A stretch of DNA of 64,000 bases from Thermoplasmata archaeon (GTDB lineage Archaea; Thermoplasmatota; Thermoplasmata; Thermoplasmatales; Thermoplasmataceae). Shown here piece after piece: positions 1-9,463 of the stretch. Made by a program: the position numbers and the translations under genes. The stretch lies in the NCBI GenBank assembly GCA_021794355.1, contig JAJYRA010000031.1, positions 1 to 64,000 on the forward strand, given 5' to 3'. The stretch's first letter is position 1, and every line of letters begins with the position of its first letter. A model generated the notes under the pieces. It did not search any database and was not told where the DNA came from. It saw nothing but the letters and a program-made list of their open reading frames with translations.

Positions 1-550
1 CCACATCCATGCTTACCGTTGTGGATGGTTTTATCTCTCTGGATTCAGGTATTTCATTCTGTGTTTCTGAAAGGATTGAAACATAGTATTTACCTGAACC
101 TGTTTTGGATATTGTAAGTGAATGCATTGTACCTTGAATCTCCCTGTGCATGATCAACCGTAATGGTGCTTTGAATTTCGGTATTGCGAGATGGTTGCCA
201 TCAATGCTGAAATGTTGAGGCACAGAGAATGATCCGCTGTTTTCCTTCTTTTTGAATCTTGGGTATCTGGTGACTTTCTTGAAGAATCCATGAAAGGCAC
301 TGTCCAGATGCATCACAACCTGCTGGATACTTTGGGAATTGATTTCATTAAGCCATTGATATTCATTCTTCAATGATGGTAAAAGCAATGCCATTTCCCT
401 GTATGTCATGCCCTTTCCAGTTTCCGTGTATCGACTATTCCGTATATGAAGAAAATGATTCCATACAAACCTGCATGATCCAATATGCTTCTCAATGAGG
501 ATCTTCTGATCATCATTGGGATACATCCTGAATCTGTAGGCTTTGTACAT
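1..550 (-). CDS. tnpB: IS200/IS605-family TnpB (OrfB) RNA-guided nuclease/transposase-associated protein, N-terminal part only; runs off window start
   Basis: Reverse-strand reading from ATG at 550 is open to the window edge: MYKAYRFRMYPNDDQKILIEKHIGSCRFVWNHFLHIRN...YPRFKKKENSGSFSVPQHF...KPSTTVSMDV. Typical TnpB N-terminus, with the probable RuvC-I Asp (MDV) at the edge. Absent from the ORF track because its stop lies outside the window. Confidence 0.9.
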   Translation of the reverse strand, partial: MYKAYRFRMYPNDDQKILIEKHIGSCRFVWNHFLHIRNSRYTETGKGMTYREMALLLPSLKNEYQWLNEINSQSIQQVVMHLDSAFHGFFKKVTRYPRFKKKENSGSFSVPQHFSIDGNHLAIPKFKAPLRLIMHREIQGTMHSLTISKTGSGKYYVSILSETQNEIPESREIKPSTTVSMDV

Positions 551-768
551 ATGCTATTTGTGTAGTATCACCCACTTTGTTAATCTTTTTGGTTCGCTTT
601 CATCTCCTCTCTTAAGATCGGAGTTTTCTCGCTCACCTGATTATAAATATAATCTCAACTTAGGTATCTGGCATTTTAGACTAAAATCCATGACACAAAA
701 ACAATAAGGAACTTGGAACAATTAAAAAAAAGGGATTAAGTTAGTATCAAAGAAATAAATAGAAAAAA

Positions 769-1242
769 TTAGTTAAGAGTGCTGAGCTTTTTCTTAATTG
801 CTTCGTAATCCGGTTCTTTCCCAGGGTCTTCAGAAATCCATGCATATGCGATTTTGCCAGTTTTATCCAGAATAAAAACGGACCTCTTGGAAACATCAAG
901 TTTTGAGAGTCCAATGAAGTTCTTATGGACGATTCCGTATTCGGATATTATTTTTTTACTGTGATCACTTAAAAGATCAAAATTCAGATTGTATGTTTCT
1001 GCGAATTTAGCAAGGGCAAACGGTGTATCAACGCTTATGCCCAGGACCTTTGCCTTGAGATCGTTGAATGCAGTCATGGAGTCTCGAAATGAGCACATCT
1101 CCTTGGTACAAACTCCAGTAAAAGCTCCAGGGAAGAAAGCTAGTACAACATTGGTCCCCTTGAACTCCGATAATTTTCTCATTTTGTTTTTTGAATCTGG
1201 CAATTCGAATTCTGGTGCCATATCTCCTTCTTTCAATATCAT
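769..1242 (-). CDS. Peroxiredoxin (AhpC/TSA, Bcp-like)
   Basis: ORF 157 aa; motif [19 protein letters not shown] is a typical peroxidatic Cys region. Confidence 0.93.
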   Translation of the reverse strand: MILKEGDMAPEFELPDSKNKMRKLSEFKGTNVVLAFFPGAFTGVCTKEMCSFRDSMTAFNDLKAKVLGISVDTPFALAKFAETYNLNFDLLSDHSKKIISEYGIVHKNFIGLSKLDVSKRSVFILDKTGKIAYAWISEDPGKEPDYEAIKKKLSTLN

Positions 1243-1502
1243 TTTTTCACCAAGATGATATATGAAAATGATATTTAACTTTTTGAGAGAAAAATATAAT
1301 AGTAAAGAAAGGGTAAAAAGTAAAGAAAATGTATTTAATGACTCTCAATATACTACAAAAATTGACAACGGAAGGTTAGTTAATTAATAATTAAGTAAAC
1401 GCTCCTTTACAATAGGATAAAAATAAAACACATGAGAATTATGCAAGCAATCTTTGAAATAGAAAGGTCCCTGCGAAAGCTTGGGAGGAGTTCGATCCTA
1501 GA

Positions 1503-2150
1503 ATGAAATCAGTATCTCTACTTTCAGGTGGAAAGGATTCGTTTTTCGCAACCTTAATTGCAATGGAACAGGGCTTAGAGATTACTGAGTGCGTTACTGT
1601 TGAACCTGTTGAATTTTCTGAAATGTTCCATTTTCCAAATTTTCAGTTTGCAAAAGAGGTAGGAGAGCTGCTGGGTCTTAAAACCGTATTTTTAAAGGAG
1701 GATTCATTTTACTCTGGCCTTAAGGAAATTATTGAAAAAGATGGAATTCAGGCTGTGATTAGTGGAGCACTTGCTTCCAATTTTCAGAAGACACGGATAG
1801 AAAGGTTTTGTTCTGAAAATAATGTAATGTCCTATACTCCGTTGTGGTTGATGGATCAGGAAAATGAGCTAAGAGGGTTGATTGGTTCTGGTATAAAGGC
1901 TATGATAATAAGTGTATCAGCAGAGGGTCTCGGGAAAGAATTTTTGGGTAGGGAATTTAATGAAGAACTTATCGAAGATTTGAAGAGACAGGACCTCAAA
2001 ATTAGAATCAATCTATCTGGTGAAGGCGGTGAATACGAATCTTTTGTTACTGGCTACAGGAATAAATTTCTAAAAATAACCGACTACGAAGATGATTCAT
2101 ATGGATCCTTATCCTTCAGAAGAATTAAAAAATTGAGTAAAACACATTGA
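1503..2150 (+). CDS. dph6: Diphthine--ammonia ligase (Dph6-like, N-type ATP pyrophosphatase)
   Basis: SGGKDS PP-loop at the N-terminus, MJ0570-type sequence (AVISGALASNFQKTRIE, GEGGEYESFVT). Confidence 0.88.
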   Translation: MKSVSLLSGGKDSFFATLIAMEQGLEITECVTVEPVEFSEMFHFPNFQFAKEVGELLGLKTVFLKEDSFYSGLKEIIEKDGIQAVISGALASNFQKTRIERFCSENNVMSYTPLWLMDQENELRGLIGSGIKAMIISVSAEGLGKEFLGREFNEELIEDLKRQDLKIRINLSGEGGEYESFVTGYRNKFLKITDYEDDSYGSLSFRRIKKLSKTH

Positions 2151-2178
2151 AGTATGGGAATTGATTTAATCTTAAGAA

Positions 2179-3237
2179 CTAAATTTTAACCCTTTCCACT
2201 TCAATGGCGTCCCATGTAGGATATTCTTCCACCTGGTAAATCTCGTAATCAAGCTGGCCCTTTAGGTCTTCAGCTATCCATGGCGCTATTTCCACCCTCC
2301 TTTTTACCCTATTAATCTGCATTTCGGATTTTGGAATGCCAAGGGCTAGAAGGGCTTCGGCTATCTCCTCAACTTTCCCGCCCTGAACAATGCCCCTAAC
2401 AATAGTCCCATCCTTTGTCACAACGTCAAAGGGTTTGGCAATATTCTTTGCCCGTCTTTTAAGACGATTTTTCAATTGTACTCCGTCCTTGAAAGATGCA
2501 GAACAGTAATGAACGGTAAAATCTGGTGTTTCTCTAACCATTTGAATAGCCAGTTCCTGAGAATCCTTAGCGCCAGATTCAACATCATTTTTAATGGAAT
2601 AATTTTTTCCAAGTAAGTTTCCGAAATTTGTCTCAGAAAACTCAAGTTCATTGAGATTGATAAAATCAAGATCCATCTTTCTACAGAAATCTATTAACGC
2701 TTTTGTATCCTCAGTCCTCCCGGGTAAACTTGGAACTTCTATGCCGACACTCATACCCATGTCTCTGGACCATTTTATTCTATCTTTGAATATGGACCTA
2801 TCCATAACCTTCCATATCTCTTCTGGGGGATGAAACCTAATTTCATTTAATCCCGCCTTCCCAACTGTTTCTATGGCCTCCCTTGAACCGCTTATGGTAT
2901 ATAGGTGTATGTGGTGGGCACCTCCAAATTCTTCCTTTAAAATGCGTATGTATTCTGCAGTCCTTTCATAGAATTTAAGTGGATCTCCACCGGTTATTCC
3001 GGTTCCAGTGGCCTGAATCATTTTTGCCTCAAATATGGCATCTCTCATATTTGCCAGGGGCATTTCGTCAGCAAACATCACATCATTCATTTTCTTTTGT
3101 TCAGATAACGGACAGTAAAAGCATTTTGCATCACAAATTCCTGAAACAAAAAGAACCATTTTTGATCCCTTAGCACACATGGTACAGCCAAGGGGAAGAT
3201 GTCCATTGTAAACTGATTTTCCTGGAAGGGTTTTCAT
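2179..3237 (-). CDS. Radical SAM protein related to pyruvate formate-lyase activating enzyme (COG2108-like)
   Basis: CDAKCFYC radical SAM motif plus upstream GCTMC; start chosen at MKTLPG (internal Met of the 371-aa ORF). Confidence 0.82.
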   Translation of the reverse strand: MKTLPGKSVYNGHLPLGCTMCAKGSKMVLFVSGICDAKCFYCPLSEQKKMNDVMFADEMPLANMRDAIFEAKMIQATGTGITGGDPLKFYERTAEYIRILKEEFGGAHHIHLYTISGSREAIETVGKAGLNEIRFHPPEEIWKVMDRSIFKDRIKWSRDMGMSVGIEVPSLPGRTEDTKALIDFCRKMDLDFINLNELEFSETNFGNLLGKNYSIKNDVESGAKDSQELAIQMVRETPDFTVHYCSASFKDGVQLKNRLKRRAKNIAKPFDVVTKDGTIVRGIVQGGKVEEIAEALLALGIPKSEMQINRVKRRVEIAPWIAEDLKGQLDYEIYQVEEYPTWDAIEVERVKI

Positions 3238-3341
3238 TAGTACACGATACCACGGGAATATTAAAACATTACAACAAAAAGTTAGGCAACTCAACTTTAC
3301 TCTTGGGCAAAATTAAAATTCTTTGCCCCAGTATATTTGAA

Positions 3342-3917
3342 TCAAACATCCTCAAGCGTCTTCTGTTCTGTATCTATCAATGAACTTTCAGCCATGAGGC
3401 TGTTCTGCGAGAGTATGAGGTTTCTCATTATTCTCATTACTTGAAAATTATTGGTGCTCTCAGGCTCAATCAACATTTCATTATCTGGGATTTCTATCCC
3501 TGATTCTTGGAATGACTTGATAAATGTAATTTTTTTAGTTGAAAATGACTTTCTATAGTTCTTTGGAAGGTCCACATCACACAACTCAAACTCTCGGATG
3601 AAAATTGGCCTATTAAAGGTATAATACAAGAAAGAAAGGCAGATATCACCGTGGTTATCGGGATAAATTTCCCTAATTGCCTTTCCAATTTTCCTGTACA
3701 ATGAAACGGTTCCTTTTTGATTTAGGGAATATACCTTAGCAGGTTTTATTTCTTTAACCTTCAAAATTTCAGAATCAACCATTGAGGAAAGATATCCTGC
3801 AAGAGTGAGTCTGTGCATCTTTATTCCTAACTCCTCAAGGGATTTCTTTATGCCGGAAATTGACTGTTCATCTTTTTTTAATATCTGTACAATCTGCTTT
3901 TGTATGGTCTGAGTCAT
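3342..3917 (-). CDS. Hypothetical protein, probable winged-helix DNA-binding N-terminus
   Basis: ORF 191 aa overlapping the end of purB by 4 nt; N-terminus IVQILKKDEQSISGIKKSLEELGIKMHRLTLAGYLSSMVDSEILKV resembles wHTH. Confidence 0.55.
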   Translation of the reverse strand: MTQTIQKQIVQILKKDEQSISGIKKSLEELGIKMHRLTLAGYLSSMVDSEILKVKEIKPAKVYSLNQKGTVSLYRKIGKAIREIYPDNHGDICLSFLYYTFNRPIFIREFELCDVDLPKNYRKSFSTKKITFIKSFQESGIEIPDNEMLIEPESTNNFQVMRIMRNLILSQNSLMAESSLIDTEQKTLEDV

Positions 3918-5263
3918 AGCTTTTCACCCCATAATTTATGTGTATTTTCTATGGCAATGTCGCAAATTTCGGAGGAAGATCCGATGAAATTAAGTGGATC
4001 GATAAACTCTGTAATTTTTGCTTCAGTAAAAAGTTTTCCAAATTCGGATTTTCTTAGAATAGTATATAGATCATTTCTCCCTTCATAAAATTCCATTGAA
4101 ACCTTTCTTATGATCTCATGTGCCTTTGTTCTATCTATACCTTTAATGGTCAATTGAGAAGTGAGATTTTCTGAAATGCATAGGGGAGATCCAAGTAAAT
4201 TCCTTTTCATGTTTATTTCATTCACAACAAGGTTTGATATAATTTTCGTTAGTTTTGTTAATACATAATCAGTCAAGATACAGGAGTAGGGTATTGTAAA
4301 TCTCTCAATGGCACTGTTGGTCAGATCCCTTTCGTGCCAAGTAACTGCAGCCTCTGTCTCTGGCACAGTAAAAGATCTGATCATTCTTGAAAGGCTACAA
4401 ACGTTTTCAGATTCTATGGGATTCCTTTTGCTGGGCATAGAGGAAGATCCTACTTGGTTTAATGATTCAAAGTACTCCATCACTTCAAATATTTCTGGTC
4501 TCTGTAAATTCCTAATTTCCGTACCTATTTTCTCACAGGTCGTGGCAATATTCCCGAGTAATTGTAGGAATTCTATATATCTATCCCTGGCAACAAGTTG
4601 TCCCGTGGCGATTTCGGAGTTCAAACCGAGGGATTTCATAGCATCCTCACTCACCTTCAGGGCGGCCGAACCCATGGACGCTCCCGTACCCACAGGTCCA
4701 AGTGCTTTTCCAGTGAGTATTCGGTTTTTTATATCCTTCAATCTTTCCCAGTGCCTGTTAAACTCTTCCAGATAGGTTGAAAGCTTCAATCCAAATGTTA
4801 TAGGGCTTGCATGCTGACCATGGGTTCTTCCTAGCATGGCAGTTCCCTTATGTTTTTCTATTTTTTCAATCAGGGAAGCCTGCATTGCTTTAATATCCTC
4901 AGCTAAATAAGCACAATAATCCTTTATTTGCAATGCTGTGGCAGAGTCAATAATATCATTGGAAGTGATCCCAAAATGTAGAAATTTGAAAGAATCATGA
5001 CTCTGCACTTCAATGGTCCTTATGAATGCCATTATATCGTGCTTCGTCTCTTTTTCAATCTCGCTCATTCTCTTTATATCAACTCCCACTTTCAAAATTT
5101 CCTTCAATTCCTTAAGATCACATTCTGGAATCACCTTGTTTTTCATCTGTGCTTCTGAAATTGCTATTTCAACTTTTAACATGTAATTCAAACGATTTTG
5201 TTGCTCGAAAATTTCTCTTATTACTGGCCTTCCATAACGTTCTTCGATGGGCGAGATAGTCAC
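3914..5263 (-). CDS. purB: Adenylosuccinate lyase
   Basis: 449 aa; GSSSMPSKRNPIESENVCSLSR signature and TGKALGPVGTGASMG. Confidence 0.95.
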   Translation of the reverse strand: MTISPIEERYGRPVIREIFEQQNRLNYMLKVEIAISEAQMKNKVIPECDLKELKEILKVGVDIKRMSEIEKETKHDIMAFIRTIEVQSHDSFKFLHFGITSNDIIDSATALQIKDYCAYLAEDIKAMQASLIEKIEKHKGTAMLGRTHGQHASPITFGLKLSTYLEEFNRHWERLKDIKNRILTGKALGPVGTGASMGSAALKVSEDAMKSLGLNSEIATGQLVARDRYIEFLQLLGNIATTCEKIGTEIRNLQRPEIFEVMEYFESLNQVGSSSMPSKRNPIESENVCSLSRMIRSFTVPETEAAVTWHERDLTNSAIERFTIPYSCILTDYVLTKLTKIISNLVVNEINMKRNLLGSPLCISENLTSQLTIKGIDRTKAHEIIRKVSMEFYEGRNDLYTILRKSEFGKLFTEAKITEFIDPLNFIGSSSEICDIAIENTHKLWGEKL

Positions 5264-5323
5264 GAACTGTTATATTTTCTGTAGTTAAAAGTTTTCTTAT
5301 TTCTGAAATGTAAAAAATAATAT

Positions 5324-6394
5324 CTAGAGGATAAGTCTCATGGCCATAACCCCATTGGAAAAGTTATCGAAATAATATATCTTAATTTCATAGTTTCCTG
5401 CCGTAAGGTTAAAGGTACTATTAAAAGACGTTAAATTACCATTATATTTATGTTGATACGTATAATTATCAAACGGAACAATTGTGTTCGAAGCATTTCC
5501 CTTCTGCTCTATTCTAACATAGGACGGTTCTGATGTTGTTAAATTCAGAAACAGTGAAGTGGTAGATTTAGAAAGGTTAAAATAGGTTTCTGCAAAAAAT
5601 CCATAAACATTACTGGTGTAAGTCTTTTCGTTTAATTGCTCGTATGGAAATTTAATTCCTTTCTGAAAGAGATAACTCTGGGAATATGGGTTAAATGATG
5701 AATTAGTGGAGTTGAATTCAAACGTCATATTTCTATTGGAAAGCGAATTAAAAACACTCTGGTTATTCATCATAATTCCGGAAGGGTTTGAAACGTTCAG
5801 TTCACCATAAGTTAAATTTTTAGTCATTTGCATCTCATCTGAAATAAATGGTTCCAGTTTCATTCCATTTATTGAACTAGAGATACCGCTAACCGGGGAC
5901 CCGGTTAATATGGAATCTGTGCTTTTATCAATGATGGAAACATACGTGAAGTTCATATTTTCTGGAATGAACAGACGCATGGACAGGGATGAGTTAAAAA
6001 GTGTTATTGGAAGGTTCTTTCCGTTGAGTGAAATATCGCTTAAACACATGATGATAGGGTAGGAGTTATAAACTGATTTAGATGATAAGGATATGATAAC
6101 TGGCTTGCCGTAGTTATGTAAAACTATATCTAACTCTATTTGAGATATGGGTATATTTTCTGTAACACTCTGAACTTGAAGTAAGTACTCATTATTATAG
6201 GTTAACTCATCCCTGGTAAGCTGAATATTCATTCGTGGAACTTGTGGGTTTCCTTTGGGAGCATTCTGAAAAAGGAAAAGTCCCAGCGTCGTCATTAATA
6301 TTACTGTTATAGCAATCAGCAATAATGTGCCTATGAGCTCTGAAACGCTTCTGTCTTCCCTTACCCTAACTTGTTTCAATAAAATGAAATCCAT
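5324..6394 (-). CDS. Archaeal type IV pilin-like secreted protein
   Basis: N-terminus VREDRSVSELIGTLLLIAITVILMTTLGLFLFQNAPKG resembles an archaeal pilin class III signal plus hydrophobic domain; about 16 N-X-S/T sequons downstream. Confidence 0.7.
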   Translation of the reverse strand: MDFILLKQVRVREDRSVSELIGTLLLIAITVILMTTLGLFLFQNAPKGNPQVPRMNIQLTRDELTYNNEYLLQVQSVTENIPISQIELDIVLHNYGKPVIISLSSKSVYNSYPIIMCLSDISLNGKNLPITLFNSSLSMRLFIPENMNFTYVSIIDKSTDSILTGSPVSGISSSINGMKLEPFISDEMQMTKNLTYGELNVSNPSGIMMNNQSVFNSLSNRNMTFEFNSTNSSFNPYSQSYLFQKGIKFPYEQLNEKTYTSNVYGFFAETYFNLSKSTTSLFLNLTTSEPSYVRIEQKGNASNTIVPFDNYTYQHKYNGNLTSFNSTFNLTAGNYEIKIYYFDNFSNGVMAMRLIL

Positions 6395-7083
6395 AGGTTA
6401 CTTATAAAAGTGATCGTGAAGAATCGATCGTTTGTTATTCCTCATTCCTGTTCTTAATCGCGCATTAACTTTATGATCCCGTGAAAAGCTTATATTAAGG
6501 AGATTCCCCAACATTATTCCGGGATTATTCTCCTAAACTGTTTTAACATCATTCTTTAATTCTTTTTCTCTAACATCCATTATAAAGAAATAGGGAATTA
6601 CTTGAAGAGCCAAACAGGCAGCTAGTTTATGAGATCACTTTAATAAAAAGAGAAATCTTACAACCATTGAATCTCCCAGGAAAGTCTCAGTATTCTTAAA
6701 AAAATCATGTAAGGGAAATATGGTGATCTTTTAATAATATTGCCCTAACTTTAAAGGTCAACATTGCCAAGTTGCAAACTGAGGAAGTTTTCTCAACGAT
6801 GTATTTCTATCCAACGAATAGGTGTTCAAACGAAGGAAAAATTGGATAGAAATTTAATATTATCAACAGTTATTTATCAAAATGTTATACCGGTTTTGAG
6901 GATTGATTTGCCTCCTAAATTTTTTATACAAGTGAATTCATTTCACCATTATGTTCCCCTCTCCATAGTAAATCAAGAAATGAGTTTCAGGGATGATCTT
7001 CTAAACGAATTATAAGAGATTCATGTGACCGTATACAAAGTCAATTATAGGCATGTTTATCTATATGTAATTAATACAAAAAC

Positions 7084-7326
7084 ATGATCTCAACGGAAAA
7101 TGAAGTTATTAGTGTGCGTCTCAGAAAGGGGACTAGGGAAAAGTTAAAGAATCTGGGAATAAACCCATCAGATGAGGTTAGAAAATTTCTTGAAGAATTA
7201 GTTTGGAAAAAGGATGTTAGAAATACCATTGATAAGCTGGAATTGATGATACGACAATATTCGAAGCCTTCAGAAACAGGCTTTGCAGTTAAGTCCATTC
7301 GCGAGGATAGGGATGATGGTCATTGA
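7084..7326 (+). CDS. vapB: VapB-like antitoxin (RHH-type)
   Basis: 80 aa, VISVRLRKGTREKLKNLGINPSDEVRKFLEELV, directly upstream of and overlapping a PIN-domain ORF. Confidence 0.8.
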   Translation: MISTENEVISVRLRKGTREKLKNLGINPSDEVRKFLEELVWKKDVRNTIDKLELMIRQYSKPSETGFAVKSIREDRDDGH

Positions 7327-7699
7327 TTCCTCGACCATAGTCAAGTTCTTTTCACAAGAGCCGGGTTGGGAAAACTTACGCAAATATCTTTATGAGCCTA
7401 TTACCATAGAACTCTCGTTAAAAGAGCTTGGTAACGCTTTATGGAAAAAAGTGAATAGAGGAGAGTTTGAAGAGGTAAATGCCCTAGAAGTTCTAACAGA
7501 ATTTCAGCGTATCGGGAAGTTCCTGGCACAAGAGAAATACTTAAGAAAAGCATTCGAAATAGCGGTGAAGTATAAAATTACAATATACGATTCCTTCTTC
7601 ATATCAGCTGCTTTTATAGAAGATTATGACCTTATCACATCGGATATAAGGCAGGGAAATGTTTCGAAAGATTTAGGAATAAATACAATAATATGTTGA
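7313..7699 (+). CDS. vapC: VapC-like PIN-domain ribonuclease toxin
   Basis: MMVIDSSTIVKFFSQEPGW...YDSFFISAAFIEDYDLITSDIRQ: PIN-domain acidic residues; start reassigned to ATG 7313 inside vapB. Confidence 0.88.
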   Translation: MMVIDSSTIVKFFSQEPGWENLRKYLYEPITIELSLKELGNALWKKVNRGEFEEVNALEVLTEFQRIGKFLAQEKYLRKAFEIAVKYKITIYDSFFISAAFIEDYDLITSDIRQGNVSKDLGINTIIC

Positions 7700-7962
7700 G
7701 TTAAAGCTTCAGATTTTTTCATAAGAAACCTATCAAGAATATTGGTAAAATTCGTTCAATATATTGTGCAATCTATTTCTCTGGAATGCGATTAACTGTC
7801 TTCCTTGTATAATTGTCGTTATGACCGAAAAAAAAGAAACTTATAAGAAAAATATTTCTTCTCGTCTCTAGTGTCAATATGTCTCAACGACAGATACAGT
7901 GTTATGAAGTTAACACATTTTTCTACCACATTTGGTGGCGGTATCTTCAATATTTTTAAAAT

Positions 7963-8046
7963 GCGGAGGGCCGGATTCGAACCGGCGAACCCCTACGGAA
8001 GCAGATCTTGAGTCTGCCGCCTTTGACCTAGCTCGGCAACCTCCGC
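7963..8046 (-). tRNA. tRNA-Leu (anticodon CAA)
   Basis: Reverse complement GCGGAGGTTGCCGAGCTAGGTCAAAGGCGGCAGACTCAAGATCTGCTTCCGTAGGGGTTCGCCGGTTCGAATCCGGCCCTCCGC folds as a class II tRNA: acceptor GCGGAGG/CCTCCGC, anticodon loop CTCAAGA, T-loop GGTTCGAATCC. Confidence 0.95.
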
Positions 8047-8245
8047 TTATGGATTGATTGAAGGTATAGCCTTTCCTAATTTAACCCTTTTTCAAATATG
8101 TTTGTGAAAACTCCAATTTTTTTTGTAATGAAAAGATCATACGGGAACATTATTTCAGGTCATGATCCTGACCGTACTAAGAGCAAGATAATCTGATATT
8201 AGAGTTACCCAGATACGTTTATACCGTTTAAATTTCTTTCAGCGC

Positions 8246-9421
8246 ATGAATATTAGAGGTAAAGAATTAAAATTATTCCCCCATGAACCCTCAAAAGTAA
8301 TCAGAAGTAAAAGGTTCCTGAATTATGATTTCGGGGAATTTGAGAAGTTCTATTTTCCCGGATCTTTAGAAACTCTCAGTAAGAGAAAATCCGGAAGGGC
8401 TGACACTTTCATAGAAGATGACAATAGAGGTGCAATATATCCGGAAGAAATATGCAATATTGATGGAACGGAATTCCATATGTCCCTGAAAGGAGTTGGA
8501 TCTACTGTGGATCCGTATTCCCTTGAACCATTAAATATATACAGCATAGGATCACTTTCAAATAATACTCAATTCAGGAATGAAATAGAATCATCAGGCT
8601 ATCATGGGAATAGATTTATCACGGGAGAAACCTGGCTGAGAGGGTCTCCCTATGGAGGTCAGGGGCTTGAGCTCGCAAGTATAGCCTTAAATACTTCAGA
8701 AATGGCAAACCCCACATCAATTAACGGATTCAGAATTGCACCTGTTATTTCCATTGTCACAATGGAAGAAGAAATGCAGGGAAAGATCAGGGAATTATTC
8801 TGGTACAGAAAATACGGAGGTGATTTTGTTCAGGAAATCAGATTATTGCCCTCCAATGTGAGACTATATTTTCATGCCTCCAGCACTGTTGGAAATAATA
8901 TATCCAGCGTGTTCGAAATATTTGAGCTTTTTGACAATAGAAAGACTACCGACTTCATGGTTAATTTCATGAAATCTGGACTTGCTGCCCTAACTGCATT
9001 TTCAAGAACACTTAAAAAGGAGAAACCCGGAATATACTCCGGGCTTGATTTTTTTGATGTCTGGCTGGATAAGGATGCTGTTTTATCCAAAGATGGTACC
9101 ATATATTTTGTGGACCTTGAAGGCGTTGAGAGGAGATACGTAATGGAGGAAAAAGTCGCTGAAGCCGTCACTGATCAATTTTATCGATCACTGTACGAAC
9201 TGATGTATTCCTATGTGCGAATAGATGAGGAGAGAATTAGGAGGTTCGGAAGTCCCATAGAGCGCAGAACTCAGTTACAGAGTATCATCGAAATAGCAGT
9301 GGAGAACGATAAATTCATTAATACAGAGGAGAGAAATGGCAAAATGGATATTATAATTAGCAATGATTTAAAAGATGAAAATTTAAATAACCGTTTCACA
9401 ATGCTCAACCGGGTGAGATGA
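8246..9421 (+). CDS. Uncharacterised protein, possible SelO/protein-kinase-like fold
   Basis: 391 aa; MSLKGVGSTVDP, GGQGLELASIAL, LLPSNVRLYF and TIYFVDLEGVE appear in kinase-like order (Lys, Glu, S-x-V-R, Asp). Fold is a guess. Confidence 0.6.
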   Translation: MNIRGKELKLFPHEPSKVIRSKRFLNYDFGEFEKFYFPGSLETLSKRKSGRADTFIEDDNRGAIYPEEICNIDGTEFHMSLKGVGSTVDPYSLEPLNIYSIGSLSNNTQFRNEIESSGYHGNRFITGETWLRGSPYGGQGLELASIALNTSEMANPTSINGFRIAPVISIVTMEEEMQGKIRELFWYRKYGGDFVQEIRLLPSNVRLYFHASSTVGNNISSVFEIFELFDNRKTTDFMVNFMKSGLAALTAFSRTLKKEKPGIYSGLDFFDVWLDKDAVLSKDGTIYFVDLEGVERRYVMEEKVAEAVTDQFYRSLYELMYSYVRIDEERIRRFGSPIERRTQLQSIIEIAVENDKFINTEERNGKMDIIISNDLKDENLNNRFTMLNRVR

Positions 9422-9463
9422 ATCAAATCGTCAGATGTATACAGCTTTCTTAAGGGTATTTAC

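Noticed and set aside
4308-4775. 155-aa + strand ORF
   Set aside because: Antisense to purB, no recognisable domain.
6764-7015. 83-aa + strand ORF
   Set aside because: AT-rich gap, composition not convincing, no family.
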